Source: Paenibacillus sp. XY044 (GTDB lineage: Bacteria > Bacillota > Bacilli > Paenibacillales > Paenibacillaceae). From it: a stretch of 64,000 nucleotides of DNA. The translations under genes and the position numbers were made by a program. The first letter of the stretch is position 1. Each line of letters begins with the position of its first letter. The notes beneath the pieces were generated by a model. It worked only from the letters and a program-made list of their open reading frames with translations, had not been told where the DNA came from and made no database searches. This document shows positions 42,423-49,551 of this stretch, piece by piece. The stretch is from the NCBI RefSeq assembly GCF_002257645.1, contig NZ_NQMO01000007.1:389651-453650 (forward strand), written 5' to 3'.

Positions 42423-43445
42423 ATGATGGATTATGAAATTTTTGATTTGGGTGACGTAACCTTGCAATCAGGAGCGACGTTACCGAACGCTGTTCTGGCT
42501 TATAAGACTTATGGAAAATTAAATGAAAAGAAAGATAATGTCATCGTCTATCCAACTGCCTTTGGCGATCAGCATGTTCAGAATGAATGGTTGATCGGAG
42601 ACGGCATGGCATTGGATCCGCAGAAATATTTCATTATCGTTCCGAATCTATTGGGCAATGGGCTATCTTCCTCTCCTAGCAACACGCCTCCCCCATTCGA
42701 CAGGGCAAACTTTCCGCAGGTCACCGTCTATGACAACGTTCAATTCCAGCATCGGCTGGTGACTGAGAAGTTCGGCATTCAAAAGATCGCTCTCGTCGTT
42801 GGATGGTCCTTGGGAGGGATTCAGTCGTTCCAATGGGGGGCGAGTTATCCGGATATGGTGGAACGAATGGCGCCTATCGCCGGTATGGCCAAGACTTGGC
42901 CGCAAACGTATTTGGTCCTGGAGGGAATGAAGGCTCCGCTCATGGCAGCCGCCCGCTTCGATTCAAGTAAGCTAAACCAGTTGACTTCCGCTGACATGCG
43001 CGCCGTTGGCCATGTTTATGCGGGATGGGGGTTATCGCAGGCGTTTTACAGAGAGGGGCTTTATCGGGAGCTGGGATTTGACTCAGTGGCGGATTTTATG
43101 GCCGGCGTTTGGGAGGATAGCTTTATGAAAATGGATCCGCACAATGTCCTGGCCATGTTAGGGACGGGAATACATGCAGATATTAGTGCGAACCCCACCT
43201 ATAACGGGGACTTCGAGAAGGCGCTCAGAAGCATTCAAGCGCTCGCCTACGTCATGCCGGGGAGCACGGATCTTTTCTGCCCGGCGGACGACAACAAATA
43301 CGAGGCTGAGCTTATGCCGCATGCCGTCTTTAAACCGATCGAGTCGATATGGGGCCATTTTGCCGGCCGCGGAATCAACCCCGCCGATAATCAATTTATT
43401 GATGACAGCCTAAAACGCTTGTTAGCGCTCAATCCAAACGGATAG
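42423..43445 (+). CDS. Alpha/beta hydrolase, homoserine O-acetyltransferase (MetX)-like
   Basis: A protein of about 340 residues of the MetX-like alpha/beta hydrolase family. The nucleophile elbow is VGWSLGGIQSFQWG, the acid is in PGSTDLFCP and the histidine in SIWGHFAGRG. It resembles the MetX-related group that lacks the full homoserine-binding set, so the activity could be acyltransfer or hydrolysis. The ATG at 42423 follows GAAGGGAG; an adjacent ATG is equally possible. It is divergent from its likely LysR regulator and ends in a terminator. Confidence 0.85.
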   Translation: MMDYEIFDLGDVTLQSGATLPNAVLAYKTYGKLNEKKDNVIVYPTAFGDQHVQNEWLIGDGMALDPQKYFIIVPNLLGNGLSSSPSNTPPPFDRANFPQVTVYDNVQFQHRLVTEKFGIQKIALVVGWSLGGIQSFQWGASYPDMVERMAPIAGMAKTWPQTYLVLEGMKAPLMAAARFDSSKLNQLTSADMRAVGHVYAGWGLSQAFYREGLYRELGFDSVADFMAGVWEDSFMKMDPHNVLAMLGTGIHADISANPTYNGDFEKALRSIQALAYVMPGSTDLFCPADDNKYEAELMPHAVFKPIESIWGHFAGRGINPADNQFIDDSLKRLLALNPNG

Positions 43446-43515
43446 ATCATCGCTAGCATTGGAGTGCCTCGTCGGACGGTTCTCTCATGAATGAATAATC
43501 CTGCCCGTTAGCATA

Positions 43516-43557
43516 AAGAAAGCAGCCAATCGCATCCGCTTGGCTGCCTTCTTGTTT
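43516..43557 (+). terminator. Terminator of the MetX-like gene
   Basis: A 14-bp stem AAGAAAGCAGCCAA/TTGGCTGCCTTCTT (43516-43529 with 43540-43553, one mismatch) is followed by GTTTTATG. Confidence 0.9.
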
Positions 43558-43595
43558 TATGAATAACTTTCTATTACGATCTCCCCCCCTTGTTC

Positions 43596-44000
43596 TTATT
43601 CCTCTTCGCTTTCGCAAGTCACCTGGGTAAATAAATTCAATGGGAAAATCGTAGGCACTCTTCGGCCTGGAGTCTGAACAAACTCGACAAAGCCACGACC
43701 GACGCGAATTAACATTCCATCCAGTTCGCCGATATCTTCCGCGGTGGCCGTAACGTCAAAAGGCTGTGTTCGTTTAACCCTTTCGTTGGTGACGATATAG
43801 AAGGAAGTTTGGATTGCAACTACCGTTGATCCGACTGTAAAAGAGGATTTAGTCACATTGGAGAGCTTACCTGTCGTTTTTGTTAACTTCGGAAATCCGG
43901 GTTGGAACACCGTAACCGTCCGTCCGTCAAGTAACTGCAGGCGCTGAACCAATGTAATATTCTGTGGGGCCGGACAGCCGTGAATATTGTTTTTCCGCAT
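43596..44000 (-). CDS. Protein of unknown function
   Basis: A 134-residue protein that I do not recognise. It has short beta-strand-like stretches (RTVTVFQPGF, SFTVGSTVVAIQ, GMLIRVGRGFVEFV) that suggest a small SH3- or Hfq-like barrel, and an acidic tail. There is no signal or membrane helix. AAAGGAGG precedes the start. It stands alone, convergent with the MetX-like gene. Confidence 0.7.
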   Translation of the reverse strand: MRKNNIHGCPAPQNITLVQRLQLLDGRTVTVFQPGFPKLTKTTGKLSNVTKSSFTVGSTVVAIQTSFYIVTNERVKRTQPFDVTATAEDIGELDGMLIRVGRGFVEFVQTPGRRVPTIFPLNLFTQVTCESEEE

Positions 44001-44347
44001 AATATCTCCTCCTTTTAAATCATAGCTTGACTCTATTAGTGTATGCTGTTTCTGTAATCATGCTTGGGTGAAGGTTCCTTATTTGGCGCCCGAGTCACTT
44101 CCTTTTAATTGTGTCTTCATGAGCGAAATCAGCCCCACTAACGCAGCAATGGCAGTCAATCGGCTGCCATTGCTTTTTGGATTGAGCTATCGTTTCCCGA
44201 TAGCTCAATCACCATATTAATATTAGATGTTGTATATCATAATTTCAGAGTTTGGTTCATCCTGACATCGGGGTAGGCACCGCAGATCGCCTCGAAGCTG
44301 ACTGAGGTTTATTATCTTCCCAATAATCCAATAATGCGAATTAGGCA
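44001..44347. other. Intergenic region with repeat family 2, copy 2
   Basis: Apart from the tandem hairpins at 44131-44210 no gene is visible. Its right end should hold the promoter of the three-gene membrane cluster. Confidence 0.6.
44131..44210. repeat. Dispersed repeat family 2, copy 2 (two tandem hairpins)
   Basis: Hairpin 1: AGCAATGGCAG/CTGCCATTGCT (44145-44155 with 44164-44174), followed by TTTTT. Hairpin 2: ATTGAGCTATCG/CGATAGCTCAAT (44181-44192 with 44198-44209). The block aligns with 19671-19743. It does not directly follow any gene. Confidence 0.75.
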
Positions 44348-44839
44348 ATGATTACGTCGGATAAAAACGGGAAGTGGTCGATTCATATGGTCTACATATA
44401 TTTATTTTTTTTATTGCTGAACATTGTATCTTTTGCAGCCCCTAAACATCTAAGCAAAATCGAGATTTACGCTACTTCCTTTTTTGCCTACGCGTTTGGT
44501 CTCACAACAGATGTGGTGTTCGACTTGCATTATAATCTTTATGGTTATCTCGCCCCTGGCTTCCAGTGGCTATCTTTGTTGGGAATTATCATGTATTCTC
44601 CCTCCACTAGCTTTCTGTTCTTGAACTATTTCCCAATACACAAGAAATTGTGGTCCAAAATCACTTATATCTTAGCCTGGTCAGCATTTTCAACCGGCTT
44701 TGAATGGCTGACTTTGCAGACTGACTTCTTTTATTACCATGGTTGGAAACTGTGGTATTCAGCTGTATTATATCCCTTTATCTTCTTGATTCTTGTCGGT
44801 AATCTGATCCTCGTGAGAAAGCAATCAGAAAACAGGTAA
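44348..44839 (+). CDS. CBO0543 family membrane protein
   Basis: A 163-residue membrane protein with about five hydrophobic helices. The motif set (FGLTTDVVFDLHYNLYGYLA and the C-terminal FEWLTLQT) fits the CBO0543 family known only from spore-forming Bacillota. The function is unknown. The next gene follows within 65 bp and a third overlaps it, so the three form an operon. Confidence 0.8.
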   Translation: MITSDKNGKWSIHMVYIYLFFLLLNIVSFAAPKHLSKIEIYATSFFAYAFGLTTDVVFDLHYNLYGYLAPGFQWLSLLGIIMYSPSTSFLFLNYFPIHKKLWSKITYILAWSAFSTGFEWLTLQTDFFYYHGWKLWYSAVLYPFIFLILVGNLILVRKQSENR

Positions 44840-44902
44840 GAACGATATCGCACGTAATTTTTTTGAATGATACGAGTTTTTGTGAATGCAGGAGGGAAGC
44901 TC

Positions 44903-45724
44903 TTGGATAATTACAGAAATGTCGAAAACAAATTCCGCCGGTACAAATCCCATATATCCATTGCGGGTACCACCCAATTTCATATCCGCAATCCGTATGC
45001 CATTGCTTGGTGGTCAGCGGCCTTCCCAGGTTTTGGGCACCTCCTGTTAAGTAAATATTTACGGGGGCTCTCCTTGTTTATCTGGGAAGTAATTGTAAAT
45101 TACAATGCAAAGATCAACCTGGCCATGGTGTATTCGTTTTGCGGAAATATGGAGGCAGCGAAAGAAGTATTGGATCCAAGGTGGATGCTCATGTATATTC
45201 CGGTGTATCTGTTTGGTATTTGGGACAGTTACCGGACCTCCGTCGATATGAACAAAGTATATTTGCTTGCGGAACATGAAAATGCGCCATTCAACTCATT
45301 TTCCATCGGGGCGTTGGAGATCAATTATTTGGACAGACGACAACCCGTCATGTCGGTCATATGGTCCTTATTTATGCCAGGGCTTGGGCAGCTGCACATC
45401 CATCGATTGCTCACCGCATTTTTTGCACTTGCTTGGACGATCGCATTTGTATATTTCTCGAAGCTGCTTCTTGCCATTCATTTCCTGTTTCTTGGTCAAC
45501 TTACAGAGTCAACTGCCGCGCTTGACATACAATGGCTGCTGTATATGCCTTCCATGTGGGGATTTGCAGCGTACGACTCGTTTGTAAACACTGTAGAAAA
45601 CAACAAGCTGTTTAACATCGAGCAAAAGGACTTTCTGCGTAAACATTACCAAAGCCCGAAATTTCAAGTAAAAAAGGGAAAAGTGGAGATAAGAGATGAT
45701 GGTACAAATTTTTTCGACGTTTGA
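44903..45724 (+). CDS. Multi-helix membrane protein with an internal repeat
   Basis: A protein of about 273 residues from a TTG start at 44903 (GGAGGG six bases upstream; the frame extends to 44867). Two copies of a membrane unit are visible: AAFPGFGHLLLSKYLRG (about 50-66) and FMPGLGQLHIHRLLT (about 165-179), each with a Trp-rich helix pair and the later ALDIQWLLYMP/VLDPRWMLMYIP motif. This is an internal duplication. There is no known function. The gene lies between the CBO0543 gene and the next gene, which it overlaps by 29 bp. Confidence 0.8.
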   Translation: MDNYRNVENKFRRYKSHISIAGTTQFHIRNPYAIAWWSAAFPGFGHLLLSKYLRGLSLFIWEVIVNYNAKINLAMVYSFCGNMEAAKEVLDPRWMLMYIPVYLFGIWDSYRTSVDMNKVYLLAEHENAPFNSFSIGALEINYLDRRQPVMSVIWSLFMPGLGQLHIHRLLTAFFALAWTIAFVYFSKLLLAIHFLFLGQLTESTAALDIQWLLYMPSMWGFAAYDSFVNTVENNKLFNIEQKDFLRKHYQSPKFQVKKGKVEIRDDGTNFFDV

Positions 45725-46160
45725 ACATTCCACCAACTTAGAATTAGCGATAACGATGCTGGAGCAAAACGGAATCAAAAAAGAAAATATTTTCGCTGTA
45801 CCCCTAACCAATCGCAAAACGGAGAGACGATTGTTTGATAGCATTCACAATGCGGACGGTATTTCAATGATCAGCACAGGAGCAGCGCTTGGGACTGCTT
45901 TTGCCGTCGTTGGAGCCAGCGTCGGTTTTAAACTGGCATGGGGACCGATTTATTGCGGACTGATCGGTACAGCAGGCGGTTTTCTCCTTGGAATTTGCAT
46001 CGATGTATTTTACTACAAGGTCATCAAAAAGCAACGACGCCTGTTACGTGGGAAAAACACAGAAGTCATTCTTATCATTGAGTGTGGGGAATCGCAAGCC
46101 GATACGGTGGAAAATATTTTGTGGCAGTATTATGCATTTGGGACAGCACGAGTCATGTAA
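45696..46160 (+). CDS. Membrane protein, third gene of the CBO0543 cluster
   Basis: A 154-residue protein. An N-terminal cytosolic domain of ferredoxin-like character (IFSTFEHSTNLELAITMLEQ) is followed by two hydrophobic glycine-rich helices (ALGTAFAVVGASVGFKLAW and GLIGTAGGFLLGICIDVF). A C-terminal domain with VILIIECG follows. This layout is like the DUF1269/general-stress type proteins. The start is either of two adjacent ATGs near 45696. The 29-bp overlap with the previous gene indicates translational coupling. Confidence 0.8.
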   Translation: MMVQIFSTFEHSTNLELAITMLEQNGIKKENIFAVPLTNRKTERRLFDSIHNADGISMISTGAALGTAFAVVGASVGFKLAWGPIYCGLIGTAGGFLLGICIDVFYYKVIKKQRRLLRGKNTEVILIIECGESQADTVENILWQYYAFGTARVM

Positions 46161-46200
46161 GAAAACACAAAAAGCCGCAACAAAGCGGCAATCTGTTCTC
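46146..46200. repeat. Dispersed palindromic element, copy F
   Basis: ACACAAAAA precedes the core GCCGC-AACAAA-GCGGC (46173-46188). Read on the minus strand it forms a terminator with a T-tract, 15 bp after the stop of the 34-codon gene at 46203. The outer arms are poorly kept in this copy. Confidence 0.6.
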
Positions 46201-46202
46201 CA

Positions 46203-46307
46203 TTAGCACGATGGTCTTTGATCGACATACTGCAACAAAAATTCTTTATCTTCGGGGAAGGACAAATGAAGTCCTTTTAATTGCTCAGAGGTTTTCCACT
46301 TGTCCAT
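46203..46307 (-). CDS. 34-codon small protein gene
   Basis: An open frame with ATG at 46307 and TAA at 46203 encodes MDKWKTSEQLKGLHLSFPED followed by KEFLLQYVDQRPSC. A strong AGGAGG box lies eight bases before the ATG, and palindromic element F follows the stop as a terminator. The product is charged, soluble and has no signal. I do not recognise it. It lies between the convergent three-gene cluster and the merR gene. It could also be a remnant, but RBS, start and terminator are all intact. Confidence 0.5.
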   Translation of the reverse strand: MDKWKTSEQLKGLHLSFPEDKEFLLQYVDQRPSC

Positions 46308-46342
46308 CGGAAATTCCTCCTGTCAAGGATTAGCTTGTACTA

Positions 46343-46358
46343 GTCAACTTAAGTTGAC
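46343..46358. promoter_or_regulatory. Perfect 16-bp palindrome upstream of the small gene
   Basis: GTCAACTTAAGTTGAC lies 36 bp before the ATG of the 34-codon gene. A weak TTGCTG-19-TAGTAC arrangement around it echoes the MerR promoter at 46992, so it may be an operator. Confidence 0.45.
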
Positions 46359-46388
46359 GGTCAGCAATCGTCCTGATGCAGCTCATGT

Positions 46389-46892
46389 TCATTGGTAAGT
46401 TGCTGGCTTGTCCGCTTTAGCTGATACGGAAAAATAATTCATCTGAACAGGTGAAACAGTCTTAGTTTTCGTTTCTTCCTTTATTTTTCGTGCAACGCCC
46501 TCCTGAATTTCATCTGAGCAGTCCCGTCGGATTCTCCCCTCCCCCAATTTCATGTCGATGAAATCGACGATCTGCTGTAAAGAGTCAATTTGGCTGACGA
46601 TATTTCCCCGGTGGCTCCTTAAGTGTTCCACCAGTTCGGGATATTCCGCTGGGTCAGCATCGGCGGAGACAGCCAAAAAAGGCCGCATTTCTTCCAGAGA
46701 CATCCCTGTTTTTTTCAGGCACGATATCAGTCGGATCGTATTGATGTCATCCTGCCTGTAAATGCGGTGCCCGTTACTCTTTCGGTCTGGCCGGGACAAC
46801 AAAGTGATCTTTTCGTAGTAACGGATCGTATCTTCAGAAATTCCGGTTTGCTCTGCGGTTTGCTTTATTGTAAACGTTTGCTCTTCCTTCAT
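46389..46892 (-). CDS. MerR family transcriptional regulator
   Basis: A 167-residue MerR regulator. The winged helix begins TIKQTAEQTGISEDTIRYYE, then RIYRQDDINTIRLISCLKKT, followed by a coiled-coil dimerisation helix with no Cys metal-binding loop. It belongs to the group that controls divergent SDR or aldo/keto reductase genes. The start at 46892 follows GGGAGGG; the frame extends to 47012 through the promoter. The operator at 46995-47014 lies in the divergent region with the SDR gene. Confidence 0.9.
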   Translation of the reverse strand: MKEEQTFTIKQTAEQTGISEDTIRYYEKITLLSRPDRKSNGHRIYRQDDINTIRLISCLKKTGMSLEEMRPFLAVSADADPAEYPELVEHLRSHRGNIVSQIDSLQQIVDFIDMKLGEGRIRRDCSDEIQEGVARKIKEETKTKTVSPVQMNYFSVSAKADKPATYQ

Positions 46893-46991
46893 TTGTACCC
46901 TCCCGGAGATGGTTATTCTGTACATTATAAATGTTGGAGCTGGCGCCAAGTCAAGTCTCACCTTCAACATAAAAACTATTGATTTCTTGCC

Positions 46992-47022
46992 TTGACTTGG
47001 AGTCGACTCCAAGTTATAGAAT
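46992..47022 (+). promoter_or_regulatory. MerR-type promoter with 20-bp operator
   Basis: -35 TTGACT (46992-46997) and -10 TAGAAT (47017-47022) are separated by 19 bp, the overlong spacer diagnostic of MerR-controlled promoters. The spacer holds the perfect palindrome ACTTGGAGTCGACTCCAAGT (46995-47014). It drives the SDR gene; MerR bound there would twist the DNA to activate it. Confidence 0.88.
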
Positions 47023-47058
47023 GTGCGCTATCACCCCAATATCAGAAGGAGACTTACG

Positions 47059-47907
47059 ATGAACATGAACCAACGTGAAAGTATCGCATTGATTACAGGC
47101 GCGAGCGCCGGGATCGGGTTGGAATTAACCCGAAAACTGCTATCGGAGGATTGGCAGGTGGTCGCTTTGAACCGTTCCGATTTTCCGGACGAAGATATGA
47201 TCATTCAAAAAGCAGTCAAGAGTGGACGGCTTCGAATTTATAAAACCGCTGATCTTGCCGATTTTGGCAGCTTGAAAAAATCTTTGGAAGAAATCAAAAG
47301 CTCGGAGCAGCGTATCGATGTCTTGTTTAATAACGCCGGCGGGTCCTTTCCCGAGCTGCGCTATTCGAAACAAGGCCGCGAGCAGCACTATGAACTGCTG
47401 ACAGTCGTTCCTTATATCATTCTGATGGAATTAAAGGAACTTATCAAAAATAGCAGCTTAAAAACGGTGATCAACACCTCATCCTCAGCGCTAAAATTTA
47501 CGAAAGAGTTTAATATCGAAATCCTGGAGCGCCCTAAAACCTTCCGCAAGCTGATCGGTCCTTACGCCACCTCTAAACTTGCGCTTTCACTGTGGACTCA
47601 GGCCATCGGGCCGCAGCTGGCCAAGGAGGGCATCAAGATCCGCAGTGTTGACCCGGGCAGCAATAATACGCTAAGAAAAGGAAAAAATTCCGGATTGCCC
47701 CTATATGTTAAACCGCTAATGAAGCTGTTTTTCGCTCCGCCTACTCACGGCGCCGATAAGCTGTATGAAGGCGCTCTTGGGGAACACCGTAATGAGACCG
47801 GCGTGTTTTTGCTGAAAGGCCAGGTTGCAGACTTAAAATTTACAGATCAAGCACGCCACGTTTTAGAAAGGATTCATGCGATTTACGAACGTGAGTTTTT
47901 ACAATGA
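47059..47907 (+). CDS. Short-chain dehydrogenase/reductase under MerR control
   Basis: A protein of about 282 residues with the NAD(P)-binding motif TGASAGIG (13-20), NNAGG, and the catalytic YATSK. The start at 47059 follows AGAAGGAGAC; the frame begins at 47023 without an RBS. It is divergent from merR, whose operator lies in its promoter, so it should respond to the MerR signal. The substrate is unknown. The last 30 residues are not diagnostic. Confidence 0.9.
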   Translation: MNMNQRESIALITGASAGIGLELTRKLLSEDWQVVALNRSDFPDEDMIIQKAVKSGRLRIYKTADLADFGSLKKSLEEIKSSEQRIDVLFNNAGGSFPELRYSKQGREQHYELLTVVPYIILMELKELIKNSSLKTVINTSSSALKFTKEFNIEILERPKTFRKLIGPYATSKLALSLWTQAIGPQLAKEGIKIRSVDPGSNNTLRKGKNSGLPLYVKPLMKLFFAPPTHGADKLYEGALGEHRNETGVFLLKGQVADLKFTDQARHVLERIHAIYEREFLQ

Positions 47908-47994
47908 AATTTTTGATATAACTTGACTATTAGGATAATTTTGCCATATGGTTGAATGCATGCACAAGCCATACATACGAAAGGAGAAGTGATT

Positions 47995-48794
47995 GTGAGC
48001 AGCTCCCTGAACGCCCGTAATCCTAACTTGTTGGTTACGGTTATCGTGTATTACCTTGTGACATCAGTCGGTGCGCTAGCCCTAGGGATGGTCCAGCCTC
48101 TCCTCGGCATTCCAGAAGTCGTCATTCAGATATCACAATTTGGTCCAACCCTTGGCGTACTGGCCATCATCGTGATGACCTCTCGTCGCACAAGACCACC
48201 TATTACGCTGAAGCTGCATCTCAATCCGCTGGAGCCTCCCGTTTGCTCGCGGCTGCGCTGTTCATTGTCTTGGCGTTCGCCCTCTCTTGGCTCTGGTACA
48301 GCGTGACCGGACACGTATTTGATTATACGGCACCCTCAACGCTAACACATCCGTTCTGGCTCATCGTTATTGCCCAGTTCATAGGAGCGGCGGGAGAGGA
48401 GATTGGTTGGAGATGCTTCCTGCAGCCTGCGCTTCAAACCCGAATGGGCAGTTTTCCGGCTTCCATGATCGTAGGTCTGCTCTGGGGCGCATGGCACATC
48501 GGCGTATTCGCGGAAGGCTGGGCTTATGCCGCTTTATTCATGCTGTCTGCTGTTTCGATCTCCGTCTTGTTAGGCGAGCTGCTGCGCGGCCTTCGCGGCG
48601 GACAACTACTCATCTCGGCTTCTGTCCATGCGCTGATCAATCTCGGCATGCTCCTTTGGCTCAACGAAGAGGATGGTAGCCAGCTGGCTATGGGAACTCT
48701 TGCGTTCGCCGACACCATTGCCGCCATCGCTGCGATTTGTCTTCTCCGCGTGCGAGCCGCCAACCGCCGGGCTTCCGGAAAATTGACACTATAA
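47995..48794 (+). pseudogene. CPBP-family intramembrane protease, frameshifted
   Basis: A GTG start at 47995 after AAAGGAGAAG begins a membrane protein whose frame breaks near 48232. The rest continues in the -1 frame to 48794. A single missing G in GGAGCCTCCCG would join them as LEASRLLAAALF. The C-terminal part has all CPBP motifs: EExxxR in GEEIGWR, WxxxH in WGAWHIG, and SVHALIN. Intact members cleave CAAX-like or bacteriocin-related substrates in the membrane. Here it is either inactive or a sequencing error. Confidence 0.75.
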
Positions 48795-48826
48795 TAAGAG
48801 TGTGTATTGCCCCCCGCTAAAAGAAG

Positions 48827-48864
48827 GAACCCTGACACCAAATGGTCAGGGTTCTTGTCTTTTT
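48827..48864 (+). terminator. Terminator after the CPBP gene
   Basis: A 10-bp stem GAACCCTGAC/GTCAGGGTTC (48827-48836 with 48845-48854) with an 8-base loop is followed by TTGTCTTTTT. Confidence 0.88.
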
Positions 48865-48969
48865 ACTTAATCTGTGTCGGACGCTTTGGCTTTTTTGCGT
48901 TTTATCGCTCTTGCCCCTTCCCAACCGGCCCGTCATATTCTGTAACTTCTTTTCAGTGATTCCGCCATA

Positions 48970-49443
48970 TTATCCCCGGTCTTCCGCGATGATGGAGCTG
49001 CCTCTTTCTTCGACCGCCCGAATGTAGTGCCCGTCGGGATCATAAAAGGTGAAATAACCAAAATCGTTATTAAATAGAGGTTCTTTATCAATAGGGGCTC
49101 CAGCTTGTTGGATCCGTTCATGCAGAGCCAGCAAATCATTCGTTAATAACTCAACCATTGTCACGTGCCCCGTGTGATTTGTGATAAAAAAGGAACGAGG
49201 AAATACAAACTTTAGCGGCGTGACATCTTCCGGTTTCGTTTCCATCAAAAAAATACCCGGACCATTTCCATTTTTCAATGCAATATGTGCCTCTCCAAAC
49301 GAATAATCTGCTGAAATCAATTTGTAGCCTAACACATCGCAATAAAAATCCACCGATTTTTTCAAATTTGTGACTGGAAATCTCATGCAGCAATAACCGA
49401 TCACATCAGCGTCATTCGTTTTTCGGTTCAACATATTCAACAT
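48970..49443 (-). CDS. VOC family (glyoxalase-fold) protein
   Basis: A 157-residue protein with the two-module vicinal-oxygen-chelate fold: RFPVTNLKKSVDFYCDVLGY in the first half and FTFYDPDGHYIRAVE in the second, with His and Glu positions fitting metal ligands. Such proteins act as dioxygenases, glyoxalases or antibiotic-binding proteins; no specific role can be given. GAAGGAG precedes the start. It lies 108 bp from the end of the sulfatase locus. Confidence 0.85.
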   Translation of the reverse strand: MLNMLNRKTNDADVIGYCCMRFPVTNLKKSVDFYCDVLGYKLISADYSFGEAHIALKNGNGPGIFLMETKPEDVTPLKFVFPRSFFITNHTGHVTMVELLTNDLLALHERIQQAGAPIDKEPLFNNDFGYFTFYDPDGHYIRAVEERGSSIIAEDRG

Positions 49444-49551
49444 GCAGCTCCTTCTGAACTGGTTAGGACTTCAGGAATGATCACAAGTGGGCAGACAATT
49501 TCTAACTATTCGTTATCTTCAACGAACCTTCCTGCCAATCACAGCGGAACA

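Noticed and set aside
10313..46200. GCCGC palindromes read as integron attC sites
   Set aside because: They lack the GTTRRRY/RYYYAAC core sites, the genes do not form a one-direction cassette array, and no integrase is visible.
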